Origin: Pomphorhynchus laevis
Taxonomy: Eukaryota > Acanthocephala > Palaeacanthocephala > Echinorhynchida > Pomphorhynchidae
Assembly: GCA_012934845.2 (NCBI GenBank)
Contig: WNNJ02000375.1
Location: forward strand, 124,001-188,000
DNA: 64,000 bases
Reading direction: 5' to 3'
In this document: in pieces, positions 1-10,885 of the stretch
Numbering within the stretch: position 1 is the first letter of the stretch
Layout: every line of letters starts with the position of its first letter
Program-made: the position numbers and the translations under genes
Notes under the pieces: generated by a model
The model's input: the letters and a program-made list of their open reading frames with translations, nothing else
Told to the model about the DNA's origin: nothing
Database searches by the model: none

Positions 1-12
1 TTTTCTTAAATT

Positions 13-1217
13 ATGGAGAGGCTCATTGCGAAGAGAATACGTGACCATCTAAAATTATATCAAATTCTTGATGATTCTCAGTTCGGTTTCCGACCCGGTC
101 GCTCACGCCTAAGTAATATTTTGAATGCTCGCGAACATTCCGTAGCGGCTCTTATTTCGGTTTTTACAGCTGATTTCTTGACAGATGTTGGCACACTCGC
201 TTAGATTCATTATTACGTCATTGCGGTGTTCCTATTGTAATTTGCAACTGATTGAAGTTTAAATGAAGTTTAGATGAACTGAAAGACATCAGTTTTCAAC
301 ATTCACTTTAGACAACCGAATGAAGTTTTAGATTAAGTTTTCTCAACAGCTCGAAGTGTTCATTCGGGTGTTCCTCAGGGCACGGTACTATGTTCACTTC
401 TCGTTATCATCCTTTTAAATGACCTACTCCTAAGGTTAAAGTATCCTCACCTGGCATTTGCTGACGATGTCAAAGTATGGGCAACAACCCAAAACGAGGC
501 GGATTGTAAATTTTTACAACGTGACCTTAACTGTATCGGGACTTGGTACAATAACACTGGCTTGATACTTAACGCGGCAAAGTGTGCATGTATAAGATTT
601 TGTAGAGATAAAACTCATTTTGACTACAAAATAAATGGACACTCAATCAAGCGAGTATCATAACATCCCGATCTGAGAGTGATAATTCACGAATCGCTAA
701 CGACAAGAGCAAACAGCGATCATGCGCAGTTAAGATACATACTGCATCAAGACTACTGCTGCAAAATTATCGGCACCAATCTTCGCCAAACTTTCTGTGC
801 CGTAGTAATACCACATCTTCAGTACTGTGTACATGCAACCTTTACAACAACCAGTGGTGAGTTAATTAACTTGAAAAATGTACGCAGACGTGCTTCCCGG
901 TTGTGTGGTTAAGGGAGTTTTACTTCAAGGTTAAGTTGCTTGAATGTTTTATCAGTGAGGTATCGCTATCTTTTTCTTGACCTGATTGCACTTTGGAGAA
1001 TTGTACATTCAGTTGATGTTTTCCTGTGAATGTAGTTAGATTTCGAGAAAATACGAGATTAAGAGGTTATTGTATGATGCTGTTTAAAAAAATTGCTAGG
1101 TAAGCTGCGAAAATTTTACAGACTGTCTGAATGGGCAGTATATGTTTGGAATAGTTTGCCTGAAAATATCGCTGCTGTCACCAATTTCTTCGCTTTCAAA
1201 AACAGGGTTCGACGTTG
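13..1217 (+). pseudogene. Decayed LINE reverse transcriptase fragment (CR1/Jockey-type)
   Basis: Broken remains of a non-LTR retrotransposon RT, spread over several frames. It opens with a finger-domain motif (QFGFRPGRS). The palm follows with GVPQGTVLCSLL near 370 and the catalytic FADD box at 457-468 (AFADDVKVW at 454-480). The thumb and C-terminal region follow, including VIPHLQYC near 810 and a typical LINE tail, WNSLPENI near 1150. The stretch at about 205-355 does not read as RT and may be an insertion or scrambled DNA. No endonuclease is present, so the copy is 5'-truncated or runs off the window edge. The CR1/Jockey assignment rests on motif style only; the clade is uncertain. Confidence 0.75.
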
Positions 1218-1371
1218 ATATACGATCAGGCTGATTTGTCACCTTTACGATTTTTCTTAATTTATGGGTAACAATATTTATAAATTTTTCTAAACTAAAT
1301 ATTTTTTCATTTTCATTTAAGCATTATAATTGTGTATAGGATTGTATAATACTATTTTATAATATTTCTAG

Positions 1372-1746
1372 CCATTTGTCTTTGACTTTGGAGTTGCCAA
1401 CTCACATACCGATAACAGTACACGTCAAGTAATATGTCAACGTGTTGATTGTACAAGCCTATTACTTATAACATCAACTGCTGTAACAAAACAAGTTCAA
1501 GCACCGCCTAGTACCCCAGTGCAACAAACTCAAGGACGGCGCATATCAATAACATCTACAAACAGCGTTAATATTCCGGACACTACCGCTGCTTTGGCTT
1601 CAGCCGTATTGGATTCTGTCGGTACAGTTGTTTCATCGCTTGCATGCACACAAGTTACCGATCCAATATTGCTTACCTTTATCAATGAAATTGTTTCTAT
1701 CCTAAGACGACAACGAATAATTTCAATGTTACGTCCAAATAAATGA
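1372..1746 (+). CDS. Unknown ORF, possibly a terminal exon
   Basis: An open frame of 124 codons with no recognised domain. It begins directly after TTTCTAG, which would serve as a splice acceptor, and has no good ATG near its start; the first start-like codon is a GTG at 1519. Its second half is rich in Ser, Thr, Val and Leu and ends in a basic stretch (RRQRIISMLRPNK) before a TGA stop. GC content is higher than in the DNA on either side, which suggests past coding. It could be the last exon of a host gene or of a mobile element. It could also be chance. Confidence 0.25.
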   Translation, partial: PFVFDFGVANSHTDNSTRQVICQRVDCTSLLLITSTAVTKQVQAPPSTPVQQTQGRRISITSTNSVNIPDTTAALASAVLDSVGTVVSSLACTQVTDPILLTFINEIVSILRRQRIISMLRPNK

Positions 1747-1957
1747 ACATTATGTTTTTAATCGTTACATATGTATGACGTTAATTGATTCGTGAGACTA
1801 AAAATAATTTAAATTTACCTTTACAGGGATAATTGAATATTTTTTAAATTAAATCTGACATAACAAAATCGTTTACCAGTGTTTTCCAAAATAGTACACG
1901 ACTTAAGATATATAGTAAAATCTAATATCTTCCACAATTCGTAGCTTCTATATGATA

Positions 1958-2020
1958 TGATGGCTTTTCGTAAAGATGGCATATTTAAATTTACAAAAAA
2001 ATTTTGCATGAGCATTCTTA
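1958..2020 (+). repeat. Small Naiad-like PLE fragment
   Basis: About 60 bases resemble the stretch that encodes DIFKFTRN and LHEHS near the RT C-terminus of the other Naiad-like copies, for example 56177-56225. The match is short and diverged. Confidence 0.45.
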
Positions 2021-2106
2021 AATATTTTTTATCGCCTGTTTACTGACAATCCCTACCGAAATGTTATGCAGATAAATAAATTTCTCTACATTATTATTTA
2101 ATCTAT

Positions 2107-2196
2107 ATTTATACCCTTTAGCGAAAAATTAAAGGGTATAAATTAAAGGGTATAAAATTTATACCCTTTAGACGTCGCTTTAGCGAAAGCGACGTC
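2107..2196. repeat. Cluster of three perfect short-loop hairpins
   Basis: Three adjacent inverted repeats. Arms 2107-2120 and 2130-2143 (14 bp, 9-nt loop). Arms 2144-2156 and 2158-2170 (13 bp, 1-nt loop). Arms 2171-2181 and 2186-2196 (GACGTCGCTTT, loop AGCG). All arms are perfect. No gene is attached. Confidence 0.9.
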
Positions 2197-2197
2197 T

Positions 2198-2600
2198 ATG
2201 TGTGTTCGAGCAAGTCGTTCAACTTATAATTTTCCGGTCTATGCAAGGACTCTGGAATAAACACGAAAACGATTTTGCAGAATATCTTTATTGAACAAAT
2301 TTTTTCACATTTTTCTCATCTCTTTCTTTATGTTTTATTAAATAAATTGATTTATAGTTAAAAAATATTTATACCCTTTTGATAGCATTTTCTTTAATTC
2401 ACTATTTTTAATTTATTCAAAATTATGAGTGCATATATGTTCATCTATTTTATCAAAACTAAGACTTCCAATTGCATTCTGTTTCTATAATGTTTTAAAT
2501 ATCATCATTACATAAAGATTTAAATTCTTTATTATAATTAAAAAATTTCGTCCTATCGGTGTTAGTACGTTTTACATTTTTCTATATCGTTTTGTCAATA
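2198..2600. other. AT-rich non-coding stretch
   Basis: Very AT-rich DNA between the hairpin cluster and the next PLE fragment. No coding signal, RNA gene or clear repeat is seen. Confidence 0.5.
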
Positions 2601-2880
2601 GATAATCAAATTTCATCAAAGAAATACGTCATTAGCATCAATTTGGCTCACAACCATTATTTACTATACTACTTATGTCAGTTCCTTGTACCACGTAATT
2701 TAATTCTAATGGATACATGGAATTAAGCGTTTTAATCCAAAAATCTTCTCTTTCTAATAGTTTTTGATTTAATATTACCTTATTTTCTTCAATGATATGT
2801 TTAAAAAACAGTTTTGAATATCATGTCCTATTAATCTCATATGTTTATGAAATATAGTTTGACTATTTCAAACTATATTA
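2601..2880 (-). repeat. Naiad-like PLE scrap: 3' UTR piece (+) joined to endonuclease piece (-)
   Basis: Positions 2601-2650 match the Naiad 3' UTR in plus orientation (compare 34490-34540). From about 2650 to 2880 the minus strand matches the C-terminal half of the GIY-YIG endonuclease. It resembles 24300-24540, where a DFWIKTLNSMYPLGLND motif is readable. The two parts therefore meet in opposite orientation. Confidence 0.65.
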
Positions 2881-2954
2881 TAATTATATTAAACTATATT
2901 TATAACTATATATAGTTTTGATATAAACTATATATCAAACTATATTTATAATTC
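2881..2954. repeat. AT-rich palindromic tract
   Basis: Repeated TATAGTTT/AAACTATA words make several overlapping AT-only inverted repeats between the PLE scrap and the R2-like LINE 3' end. Confidence 0.6.
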
Positions 2955-5230
2955 TCTCTTTCTTTTCCATGCTCTCTATGATGCACTCGGCATTTTCCTC
3001 TGGTCCCCGGTGGCACGCTTGAGGTGTCGGCCCAACTCCTCCAAGAAGACCAGTAACTCGGTGCCGATCGATCCGTGAGTCTCTATGGCGACTGGCGTAA
3101 ATGAGTATATGCGATCGGTCAGTTCAGAATATTTTTGCCGTTTACTGAATTCGGCAGCTCGGCGGCTGCTACGTGTGATGGATTGCAGAGGCCTGGTAAC
3201 TCCTCGCCAAGGTATTTATTCAGGTGAAATATCATACCAACCACTTACCGGCTGACCACGGGACGACTTTGACACTATCTGGACGCCTTTCATCATCACG
3301 AGAGATTTCGCTGGGTTTAAGCCGACTCGGGATGTTCGCAACCACCAGGGCCATCCTAATGATTTTATTGACTTCGCATGTCGGCTATGTCGAAATATGC
3401 TGCGTTGGCAATAAACCCATGAACATATGGGAATGTCGTTATTGTCCCACATTTGCATGCATAGAGTTGGTGAAAAGGACTGCCTAATCACAACGCAACC
3501 GCGATAGATAGACTCAGGTCATCCAATCGATTTCCAACTGATGTGATTGGGAGGGACAAGATATAGTCACCCGAATGCAGGGATGCGGACGCTAAAATAC
3601 GACCACGATCCTGCGAAGTAGTAACTTCGGGCAATACCTCTTGCAATAGCTTGTGATAAACCGGACGGACCATCGTTTTGGGGAAACATTTTCTGATGGA
3701 ACATCGTTCAAAAATCTCTCGCCAACGAATTATTGCCTTAGATAGGAGTTGTGGATTCGGCTTGATCGGTTGATCACTCGGACAAGCTAAAATTTTACGC
3801 GTGAGTTCAGCGGTCGACAGATGAGATGAGATGTAGGCAGGGAGCATCGTATCCTTAATAGTGCAAACTCCTTGGCCGCCACACTTTATTAGTAGGGTCG
3901 CCTGCTTCCATGCTATGTCGGATAAAGGTAAGTTAAGTACGGCATGAAGGATCTTAGGTAACGAACCGTCATATTTAGTCACTGCATCGCTGAAAAAAGA
4001 CAGAGTGCATCGGAGGAATTAAGATAATTTTGCGAGATTGAAACAGTTCCTTAGAAGGAACGGTTCATCTTGCCGCGAAAGATCCTGGATCCTAGATCCA
4101 ACAAACTCAATATTTTGGTATAAACTACGTCATTTGTTGATCAATGCTAGCTATAGAACAACGGGCACCCCAGTAATGTGGCTGAGTTGTGATCTTTAAT
4201 GGCAAATCCTGGGAACCCTTCAAGTAGACGATTAACCACATGAACATATGGGAATGTCGTTATTGTCCCACATTTGCATGCATAGAGTTGGTGAAAAGGA
4301 ATGCATAATCGCAATGCAACCGCGATAGATAGACTCAGGTCACCAATCGATTTCCAATGGAGACGATTGCTTGTCTCCATGTCCCCTTTACAATGATTTC
4401 ACATTTGCTTGGATTTAAACACAAACCAAGATCGGAACCGAATAGTTGGATGGTTTTAACATCTTCCTCCACGTCGGTTGCTGACCTGCCCAAAGTACAG
4501 TCGTCAATGTACTATATACGAAATTGCGATTTCCTTAGTTGTGACATTTCGAATATTGTGAGCGAAAAGAGGAGGGGACCTAAAGGATTTCCCTGCTGAA
4601 CACCCTCTGCCGAGTCGATTATGTTTAGCCCGTGAAAAAGGTCAGTCGGGTTCGCATAACATGCTTGGACGAAATTGTAAATGACTCGGATCTCTTTACG
4701 AACCTGACGTAACATAGCCGACCACTTTAGGCAGTTGAACGCAATAGAGAAGTCCAATTTGATCATGCGGATCCTTGAACGACATGTTTATTCAAAAAAT
4801 GACGGGCAGCTTGGACTGTGGCTTCGGCCCCGCGTCGAATTCTAACCACAACTGGTGTGCTATAAAGTAGGTCGCTAATAATTTGGATGTGTGTCGAGCC
4901 ACAATTTTACCAGTCAGACGACGGAAGGAGCAGCCGATGGTGATGGGTCGCACGCCTCCTGATTTCTTCCGAAGAGCGATTAGACGGGCACCATAGAAGA
5001 TGCGACGGATATGCTCTGGTATATTGCCGTCACCACTAATCGTGTGAAAGCAACTCTTGAAAGTAAAATGTTGTTACCAGCAATACACGCGGACAGGCAT
5101 ATAAGGTCATTTAAGTGAAGGGGGTTTAATCCGTCTGGACCCCTTATTGATGGGGAGGGAACAAATTTATTGCATGTGTTACGGATTCGCACGATACCAT
5201 TCCGGCAAAAGTAAGGACGTTTGAACTTCA
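2955..5230 (-). pseudogene. R2-like LINE (family A): RT plus restriction-like endonuclease, broken
   Basis: Minus-strand non-LTR element. From high to low coordinate: GPDGLNPLHLNDL (5075-5150), the palm with LDFSIAFNCL and EGVQQGNPLGPLLFS (4766-4570), a YIDD active-site box next to a stop near 4515, and the linker with RGRILASASLHSGDYILSLP (3620-3520). The Cys/His finger CKCG follows near 3455. The PD-(D/E)xK-type endonuclease region and the C-terminal FTPVAIETHGSIGTELL end near 3050. This architecture belongs to LINEs with a restriction-like endonuclease (R2/R4 group). Several stops and frame changes break it. A block from the endonuclease region (3418-3537) is repeated at 4238-4359 inside the RT region, so the copy is also rearranged. 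Confidence 0.85.
4238..4359 (-). repeat. Internal direct duplication of an endonuclease segment
   Basis: About 120 bp that repeat 3418-3537 almost exactly, in the same orientation. Both carry the CKCGTITTFPYVH reading and the LSLSIAVALRLC reading. The second copy interrupts the RT-to-linker region of the R2-like LINE. Confidence 0.85.
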
Positions 5231-5600
5231 AAGAAGTATTTAGAACTTCAAAATATTTTTAAAGCACTTTGGTATGATATCCTATCATCATTTTTAACTT
5301 ATTATTTCCAACTTACAACAAATCAACGTATACATAAAAAAATCGGCATCATTACCTTATTATCTTGAATAAAAATAAATTTATGTTTAACAATTTTAAA
5401 AATTTTAAACGCTGGTTTTATTTCTTCAATAATGAGAAAACTGAAATTATAATGTGTTTGAACGATTTTCAGATGGTTTGGAATCTTCACGCACTGATCA
5501 GCGGACCGCTACGTTATGACAACGCATGTGTCGAATGGCTCGAAACGATATTTTAAACTGTAATTAAAATATGTAACAGGAAAGAAAAAAAACAGTTTTT
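5231..5600. other. AT-rich stretch without a convincing gene
   Basis: Holds one 63-codon frame at 5365-5556, with low-complexity Asn/Phe/Lys at its start. Nothing supports it as a gene. Confidence 0.4.
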
Positions 5601-6545
5601 AATAAATATCAGAGATGTCACTTTATAATTGGTCAAAAATCAATGTTATTATGTCTACACCGATGTCTCCTCAAAGCAACCCGGAATAATATCATTTAAT
5701 TCTTCGAAACAGCTATTTAAGCAATTCGTCGTTCGTTGCATGTGTATATATTTATGCTGCAAAGCTCTGGTAATACTAGCATAGCTTACCTGTAAATCAA
5801 TAACACCGACGTCAGCTAAACGATCAACAAGCAGTATTTAGAAATTTTGGAGCTTATCGTTTTGTGAATATAATTATTATCCCCGATCAGAGCACCTAAT
5901 ACTATGGTTCCATCGACGGTGATTTTTATTCCTGTCTTGAAATAGTTGATACATAGCAGAGGCTTTATCAGGTGTAATTAGCAGCACACACTTTTCATTA
6001 TTTATATTGAATCCAAAAGCAGATCTCTGTTCGCATAGAAATTTGAATGAATTGTAGATTTGATTAGGTTCACCGACTAAATTACCATCATCCGCGTACC
6101 AGAATTGAATGATACGAGGGAATTTGTCTTCGACGCCCTTTAATTGCGGTATGGTCGCTACCGCGTAAGCAGACATTGCTAGTTCATCACCCTGTGTGAA
6201 GCCTTTGTAAGATGTTATAAATTCATTTCCAATCGATAAGTAGGATGAACTATCATAGAAATCGTGTATTACTGTAGACATAGATGGACATATGCAAGAA
6301 ATGTTAATAAGAGCTGCTGGTCTGTGAATTCTATTAAATGCATTATCTGCGTCGATCGTCAAAAGAACTGCGTCAGGATTTCTGAACAAGCAATCACGAA
6401 CTGCGTGGATGACACACTTAACTCCGGCTCGCTGGCCAGCACGCATTTGTAAGCGTCCACAAACTTGTTGTATGTCGTCAAAAGGAGAGAGAATAGCCTT
6501 CGACATTATTCTTCTACTAACGTCTCCAAAAACTGCTATGCGATC
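5600..6545 (-). pseudogene. LINE reverse transcriptase fragment (family B, restriction-endonuclease type)
   Basis: RT palm of a second LINE family. The 209-codon frame 5877-6506 starts MSKAILSPFDDIQQ and carries AGQRAGV. It continues with LLTIDADNAFNRIHR (first catalytic Asp), FTQGDELAMSAYAVAT and FWYADDGN (catalytic DD), then FGFNINNEKCVLL. Similarity continues below 5877 in another frame to about 5640. Families with this IDAxNAFN / TQGDxLAM / WYADD signature carry a restriction-like endonuclease C-terminal to the RT; that part is absent here but seen in related pieces at 32590-33230 and 63690-64000. It abuts a Naiad 3' fragment on its 5' side. Confidence 0.8.
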
Positions 6546-6655
6546 ATGTTTCGACCCCTATTCATCGACCCAACATAACATCGGGGCCAAGCACGTGCTA
6601 ATTATGTATTTTTTCTTATGAAATTTGATTATCGAGTATCCCATTCTAATAAGGT
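6545..6655 (-). repeat. Naiad-like PLE 3' UTR fragment
   Basis: Diverged copy of the conserved Naiad 3' region: CGACCC, CCAACATA, CGGGGCCAA, then TGCTAATTATGTATTTT and TATCCCATTCTAAT. Compare 53525-53618. No coding part is attached. Confidence 0.65.
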
Positions 6656-6659
6656 TTCG

Positions 6660-7375
6660 TCAGTTGGATTACATTGCATACAAACAAATAAGTGACACCG
6701 ACCACAAGACAATCGTATGTAATGTTACTAATTGCATTAAAAAGCAGTTTAATCTTGATGACTGCAAATCCTTAATCGTTTAAAACTCTCGCCCGGTAGT
6801 ATGTATTATCTACCAAAAATTCACGAAAACATCAAGCCTTGCCCATGTAGACCCATCATAAGCAACATAAATACTTCATGTGAAAAATTGGCTAAGCGTC
6901 TTCACAATAAAATTTTTCAAATATTAAAGCAGTGCCCATTGTATCTAGAAAGTACTGATGACTCCCTCAGACACTTTGATAGCGTGAAGATGAACATACC
7001 AAATAGCATTATAATGTGCACACTTGAAGTTGAGTCATTAGATTAAGGCATTAGATCAATTGCTAGAATATTACGAGACAATAATTGGGAAGAGACCGAA
7101 ATAAACAAAACAATCATTACTGGACACAGTCTGGAAATCCAACATTTACGTTTAAAGGTCGCCTTTTTCACCAACAGATTGGTAAATTAATGGGCAGCCC
7201 GGTCGCATCCGTGTTCGCCGGACTATATGTGGCACAAGTTGAAGAAAATATAATATCCAACACTTCCTATAAATCGTATTTCTGGTTAAGATACATTAAT
7301 GATATTTTTGTCATCTGGACAAATGGAAGAGAACGGTTTGATGTATTTCCCCGAGCACTGAAGGTGCGATATTAA
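6660..7375 (+). pseudogene. Penelope-like element RT fragment (C-terminal-endonuclease type)
   Basis: RT portion of a PLE closer to the intact element at 27.4-30.2 kb than to the Naiad family. Readable in order: YYLPKIHENIKPCPCRPI (6804-6857), LYLESTDDSLRHF, TLEVESLD (palm Asp region), then in another frame IGKLMGSPVASVFAGLYVAQ (7172-7231) and WLRYINDIFVIW, where the usual IDD box reads IND. The frame changes and internal stops show it is dead. The copy stops at about 7375, where an oppositely oriented PLE piece begins. Confidence 0.85.
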
Positions 7376-7377
7376 AT

Positions 7378-7795
7378 TATCGAAATTGAAATGACAAGAC
7401 CGCATGAGGTAGAAAATTTATTGAATTTTCGCTTCCAGTTTGGAATCATCATCAGAAATCTGAAACAAGTAAAATGTTAAGGATATGAAAAGAAAACAGG
7501 TAAAAACAAAGATGCACATTAGGTAGGTCCTCACATTGTGCTGCCAGGTCTACGAATGTGTTACCAAACTTTACAAAGAACGATGTTTAATCCCTATTTA
7601 GAATTAAACAGTAGCCATCATTCTAATTTAAGCCCGGCTTCAATTCTTCAATCCAGAGTAATTCGCAAATTCGCCTTTTAAATTTTCTTTGGACAGAATA
7701 GATAACTTCAACATAATCAAAATCAATATTGTGTCCTGTACTTAAGGTATCCTAAACCACAGCTGAGTGGGCATTAGTGCGTAGGGCTGAGCGAT
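7378..7795 (-). pseudogene. PLE GIY-YIG endonuclease tail and 3' region
   Basis: On the minus strand, about 7795-7620 reads as the end of a PLE endonuclease domain: HSAVV, GHNIDFDYVEVIYSVQRKF, KRRICELLWIEELK. Below it lies the 3' untranslated part with a hammerhead-like core at 7423-7455. The piece meets the plus-strand PLE fragment head to head at about 7376. Confidence 0.7.
7423..7455 (-). ncRNA. Hammerhead-like ribozyme core
   Basis: Minus strand: CTGATGA (7455-7449), an imperfect stem with TTCC (7433-7436) facing GGAA (7442-7445), then GAAA (7430-7427). This is the CUGANGA-stem-GAAA order of hammerhead ribozymes, in the 3' region of a PLE where such ribozymes are known. A few extra bases flank the stem and stem III is not clear, so activity is doubtful. 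Confidence 0.45.
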
Positions 7796-7799
7796 GCAG

Positions 7800-8945
7800 C
7801 CCTACATCGAATGTACAATTTTGGAATGTACAAATTTAGAATGTACAATTCTAAAGAAACTATTGTATAGGAACAATTCTAAAGGTATAATTTAAAAGGA
7901 AAAGTTCTAAAAAAATTATTCTAAAGCAGCAATTATAAAAAAAGTTTTTGAGGAACAATTCTAAAGGTACAATTCTATAACAACAATTCTAAAGGATCCA
8001 TTCAAAAGGAACAATTCTAAAGAAACAATTCAAAAGGAACAATTCTAAAGAAACAATTCTAAAGGAACATTTATTTCTAAAGAAACAATTCGAAAGAAAC
8101 AATTCAAAAGGAACAATTCTAAAGAAACGATTCTAAAGTAGCAATTCTTTAGAAACAATTCTAAAGAAACAATTCAAAAGGAACAATTCTAAAGAAACGA
8201 TTCTAAAGTAGCAATTCTAAAGAAACAATTCTAAAGAAACAATTCTAAAGGACCAATTCTGAAGAAACAGGTCTAAAGGACCAATTCAAAAGGAACAATT
8301 CTAAAGAAACGATTCTAAAGTAACAATTTGAAACAAACAATTCTAAAGCAACAATTCTAAAGAAAAAAATCTTGAGAAAAAAGTCTAAAGGAACAATTCT
8401 AAAAGCACGATTCAAAGGCAACAATTCTAAACGAGCAATTCTAAAGGAAAAATTCTAAAGAAACAATTTTAAAGAAACGATTCTACAAGAAGAATATTAA
8501 TTGAACAATTTTGATTGAACAATTCTAAATGTACAATTCTAAAGAAACTATTGTATAGGAACAATTCTAAAGGTATAATTTAAAAGGAAAAGTTCTAAAA
8601 AAATTATTCTAAAGCAGCAATTATAAAAAAAGTTTTTGAGGAACAATTCTAAAGGTACAATTCTATAACAACAATTCTAAAGGATCCATTCAAAAGGAAC
8701 AATTTTAAAGAAACAATTCTAAAGGAACAATTCTAAAGAAACAATTCTAAAGAAACAATTCTAAAGAAACAATTCTAAAGGAGCAATTCTAATTGAACAA
8801 TTCTAAAGGAACAATTCTTACGGAATAATTCTAAAGGAACAATTCTTAAGGAAAAATTCTAAAGGAAAAATTCTATAGGCAGAATTCTATACGAACAATT
8901 CTAAAAAACAATTCCAAAGGAGCAATTCTAAAAGAACAATTATAC
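7800..8945. repeat. 14-bp minisatellite array 1
   Basis: Tandem units close to GGAACAATTCTAAA (14 bp), with many one-base variants. Larger blocks also repeat: a stretch starting AAACTATTGTATAGG occurs near 7857 and again near 8540. The array ends exactly at the 3' end of the L2-like LINE. Confidence 0.95.
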
Positions 8946-10172
8946 AAATGCGTGCCAGCGCACGCTTACATGACCACAACAAAACAAGACTGTGAATCAG
9001 GTGTCGAGAAGGTGTGAACAGAGGAGGTGTTTGAATGTGATAAAGGAGGGAGCGCGGCGGACGTCGAGAGGGAGTTGATTCCAGGCGAGTGAGGCGGCAA
9101 CGAGGAAGGATCGGAGACCGTAGTTGTTGGAGTAATTAGGAACGTGGAGTAAGAGGGTATGACAGAAACTAAGCGATAGTGAGGAGGGGCGAGTATCGTC
9201 TAATAAAGGAAGGTTGATGAACGATGGGGAGCCGACTGCGATGAGACGAAAAGTAACGAGAAGGCGGAGTTTGATGCGGATGTGGATGGTGGGCCAGGAG
9301 AGTTGGGCAAAATATGTGGATGTGTGGTCGAAGCGACGGAGACGAAAGAGTACTCGAACGGCGGTGTTGATTATTCGTTGTAGGGGTAGGATGATGAATT
9401 TTGGAGAATTGGCGAAAAGGCTAAGGCAGTAATCGATTTTAGGGAAAAGAAGCGATGAAAGAAGAGACATACAAGAACGGAAGTCGATAAGGGGACGGAT
9501 ACGGCGGATGTCACGGAGAATTAAGTTAGACGAGCGGACCTTGTCACGGACGAAGGGTTTAAGGGAAAGGTGATCATCGAAATGGAAGCCCAAGAAAGTG
9601 AGATTGTGGACTATAGGAATGATCGATGAGGCAAAAGATACAATGGGAGGAGATATGTTTGGTTTACGGGGAAGGATCCACATTATTTTGGACTTTTCGG
9701 GGTTTAGAACGAGATGGAGATTGGAGAGACGTTTGTAGATAGAAGAAAGACAGTTGGAGGCAGAAATGCCGATATCGTGTATGCGATGTGCGGGTGCATG
9801 CGCATAGATTAGAATGTCATCGGCGTATTGCATGACCTTAAAGAAGTAAGGTTTGATAAACGGAGATAGATCGCCAAGCAGAAGAGAGAAAAGCAGGGGA
9901 CCTAGGACTGAACCTTGTGGGACACCCGCAAAAAATAGGGATGGGAGGGGAGGATGATGAATTAGAACAGACGCGAAAGGAACGGTCAGATAGATATGAG
10001 GCGAACCATGCTACGGAGGAGGAAGAAAAGCCGTAATCATAACGAAGGCGATAAAGGAGGACGGAGTGGTCGACAATGTCGAATGCTGAGGAGAGGTCGA
10101 GGGAGATGAGAACACTATATAGAGCCTTGTCTCGAGAAATGAGTAAGTCGTTGTACACTTTTATGCATGCGA
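8945..10172 (-). pseudogene. L2-like LINE, 3' half
   Basis: 5'-truncated copy of the element at 45392-49375, nearly identical over the shared part. The frame 8997-9833 carries MQYADDILIYAHA (palm DD), the thumb LVLNPEKSKIMW, TFLGFHFDD and the C-terminal region to SLAWNQLPLDVRRAPSF. The frame 9838-10185 carries LDLSSAFDIVDHSVLLYRL. A one-base difference near 9930 separates the two frames. The 3' end has a GCGTGC/GCACGC stem-loop at 8950-8965 and joins the minisatellite. Its 5' break is at a perfect palindrome (10160-10192). Confidence 0.9.
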
Positions 10173-10192
10173 TAATGTATCGCATGCATAAA
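10160..10192. repeat. Perfect palindrome at LINE/PLE junction
   Basis: Arms TTTATGCATGCGATA (10160-10174) and its exact complement (10178-10192), with a 3-nt spacer. It lies where the L2-like LINE stops and a PLE fragment starts. Confidence 0.95.
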
Positions 10193-10885
10193 TTTATGTA
10201 TCGCTACATCGACGATATCATCATCGGATTTAACGGAAATATACGAACGACATTGTGGAATGCGGCTATCAATGACAATAGAAAATGATGGTAAAGCATG
10301 TGATTTCTTAGATGTAAGAATTACTAAAGAAGAGGATGGAATTTGGTGTACGAAGCCATACCGAAAAGAAACATCGACAACAATGTATATGCACTCGTCA
10401 TCGAACGTGTCGGCTCTAATGAAACGTAACATAATAAAGGATGAAGCATTGAGAGTATGTAAACTAAGTAGTACAGTAATAAAGAGAACAAGATCTTAAA
10501 ATTCTCACATTAAATTTTACAGGAACTAGAATACACACGTACAAACATATTAAATCTTGGAAAAAGCAAGAACTCAAAATCAATGGGATTTGCTTCGCAA
10601 AAAGACTAAAACAAAAAAGGAACAGAATAGTGTATTTATCAATATTGAATATCGTCCAGCTCTTTATAAATTACCACAAAATCTACGTAGAGCAATATCA
10701 AGGCTAGATCCAGAACTAAAGTGTGAAATATCTCTGCACGAAATATATTATAGTTACAGCAGTTCATTGAAAAATATTTTAATATCAAGTAAACTTAAAT
10801 CTAGTGAAGGATATGAAAACTATGTACGGCAAAACAGGTGCAAACCGTGTTTAAAAAAGAGATGCAACGTAGCAACCCAAATCGG
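10190..10885 (+). pseudogene. Penelope-like element, C-terminal RT and linker
   Basis: Starts inside the catalytic box (FMYRYIDDIIIGFNG, 10190-10236), then FLDVRITKEEDGIW (10298-10339) and the region leading to the endonuclease: YRPALYKLPQNLRRAI, SLKNILISSKL and the Cys-rich CKPCLKKRC. These are the usual landmarks between RT and GIY-YIG in PLEs. The GIY-YIG domain itself is missing because the sequence changes to LTR-element DNA at about 10886. Stops and frame changes separate the parts. Confidence 0.8.

Noticed and set aside
7800-8945. Possible CRISPR-like array
   Set aside because: Units are contiguous 14-mers with no spacers, in an animal genome with LINEs. It is a minisatellite.
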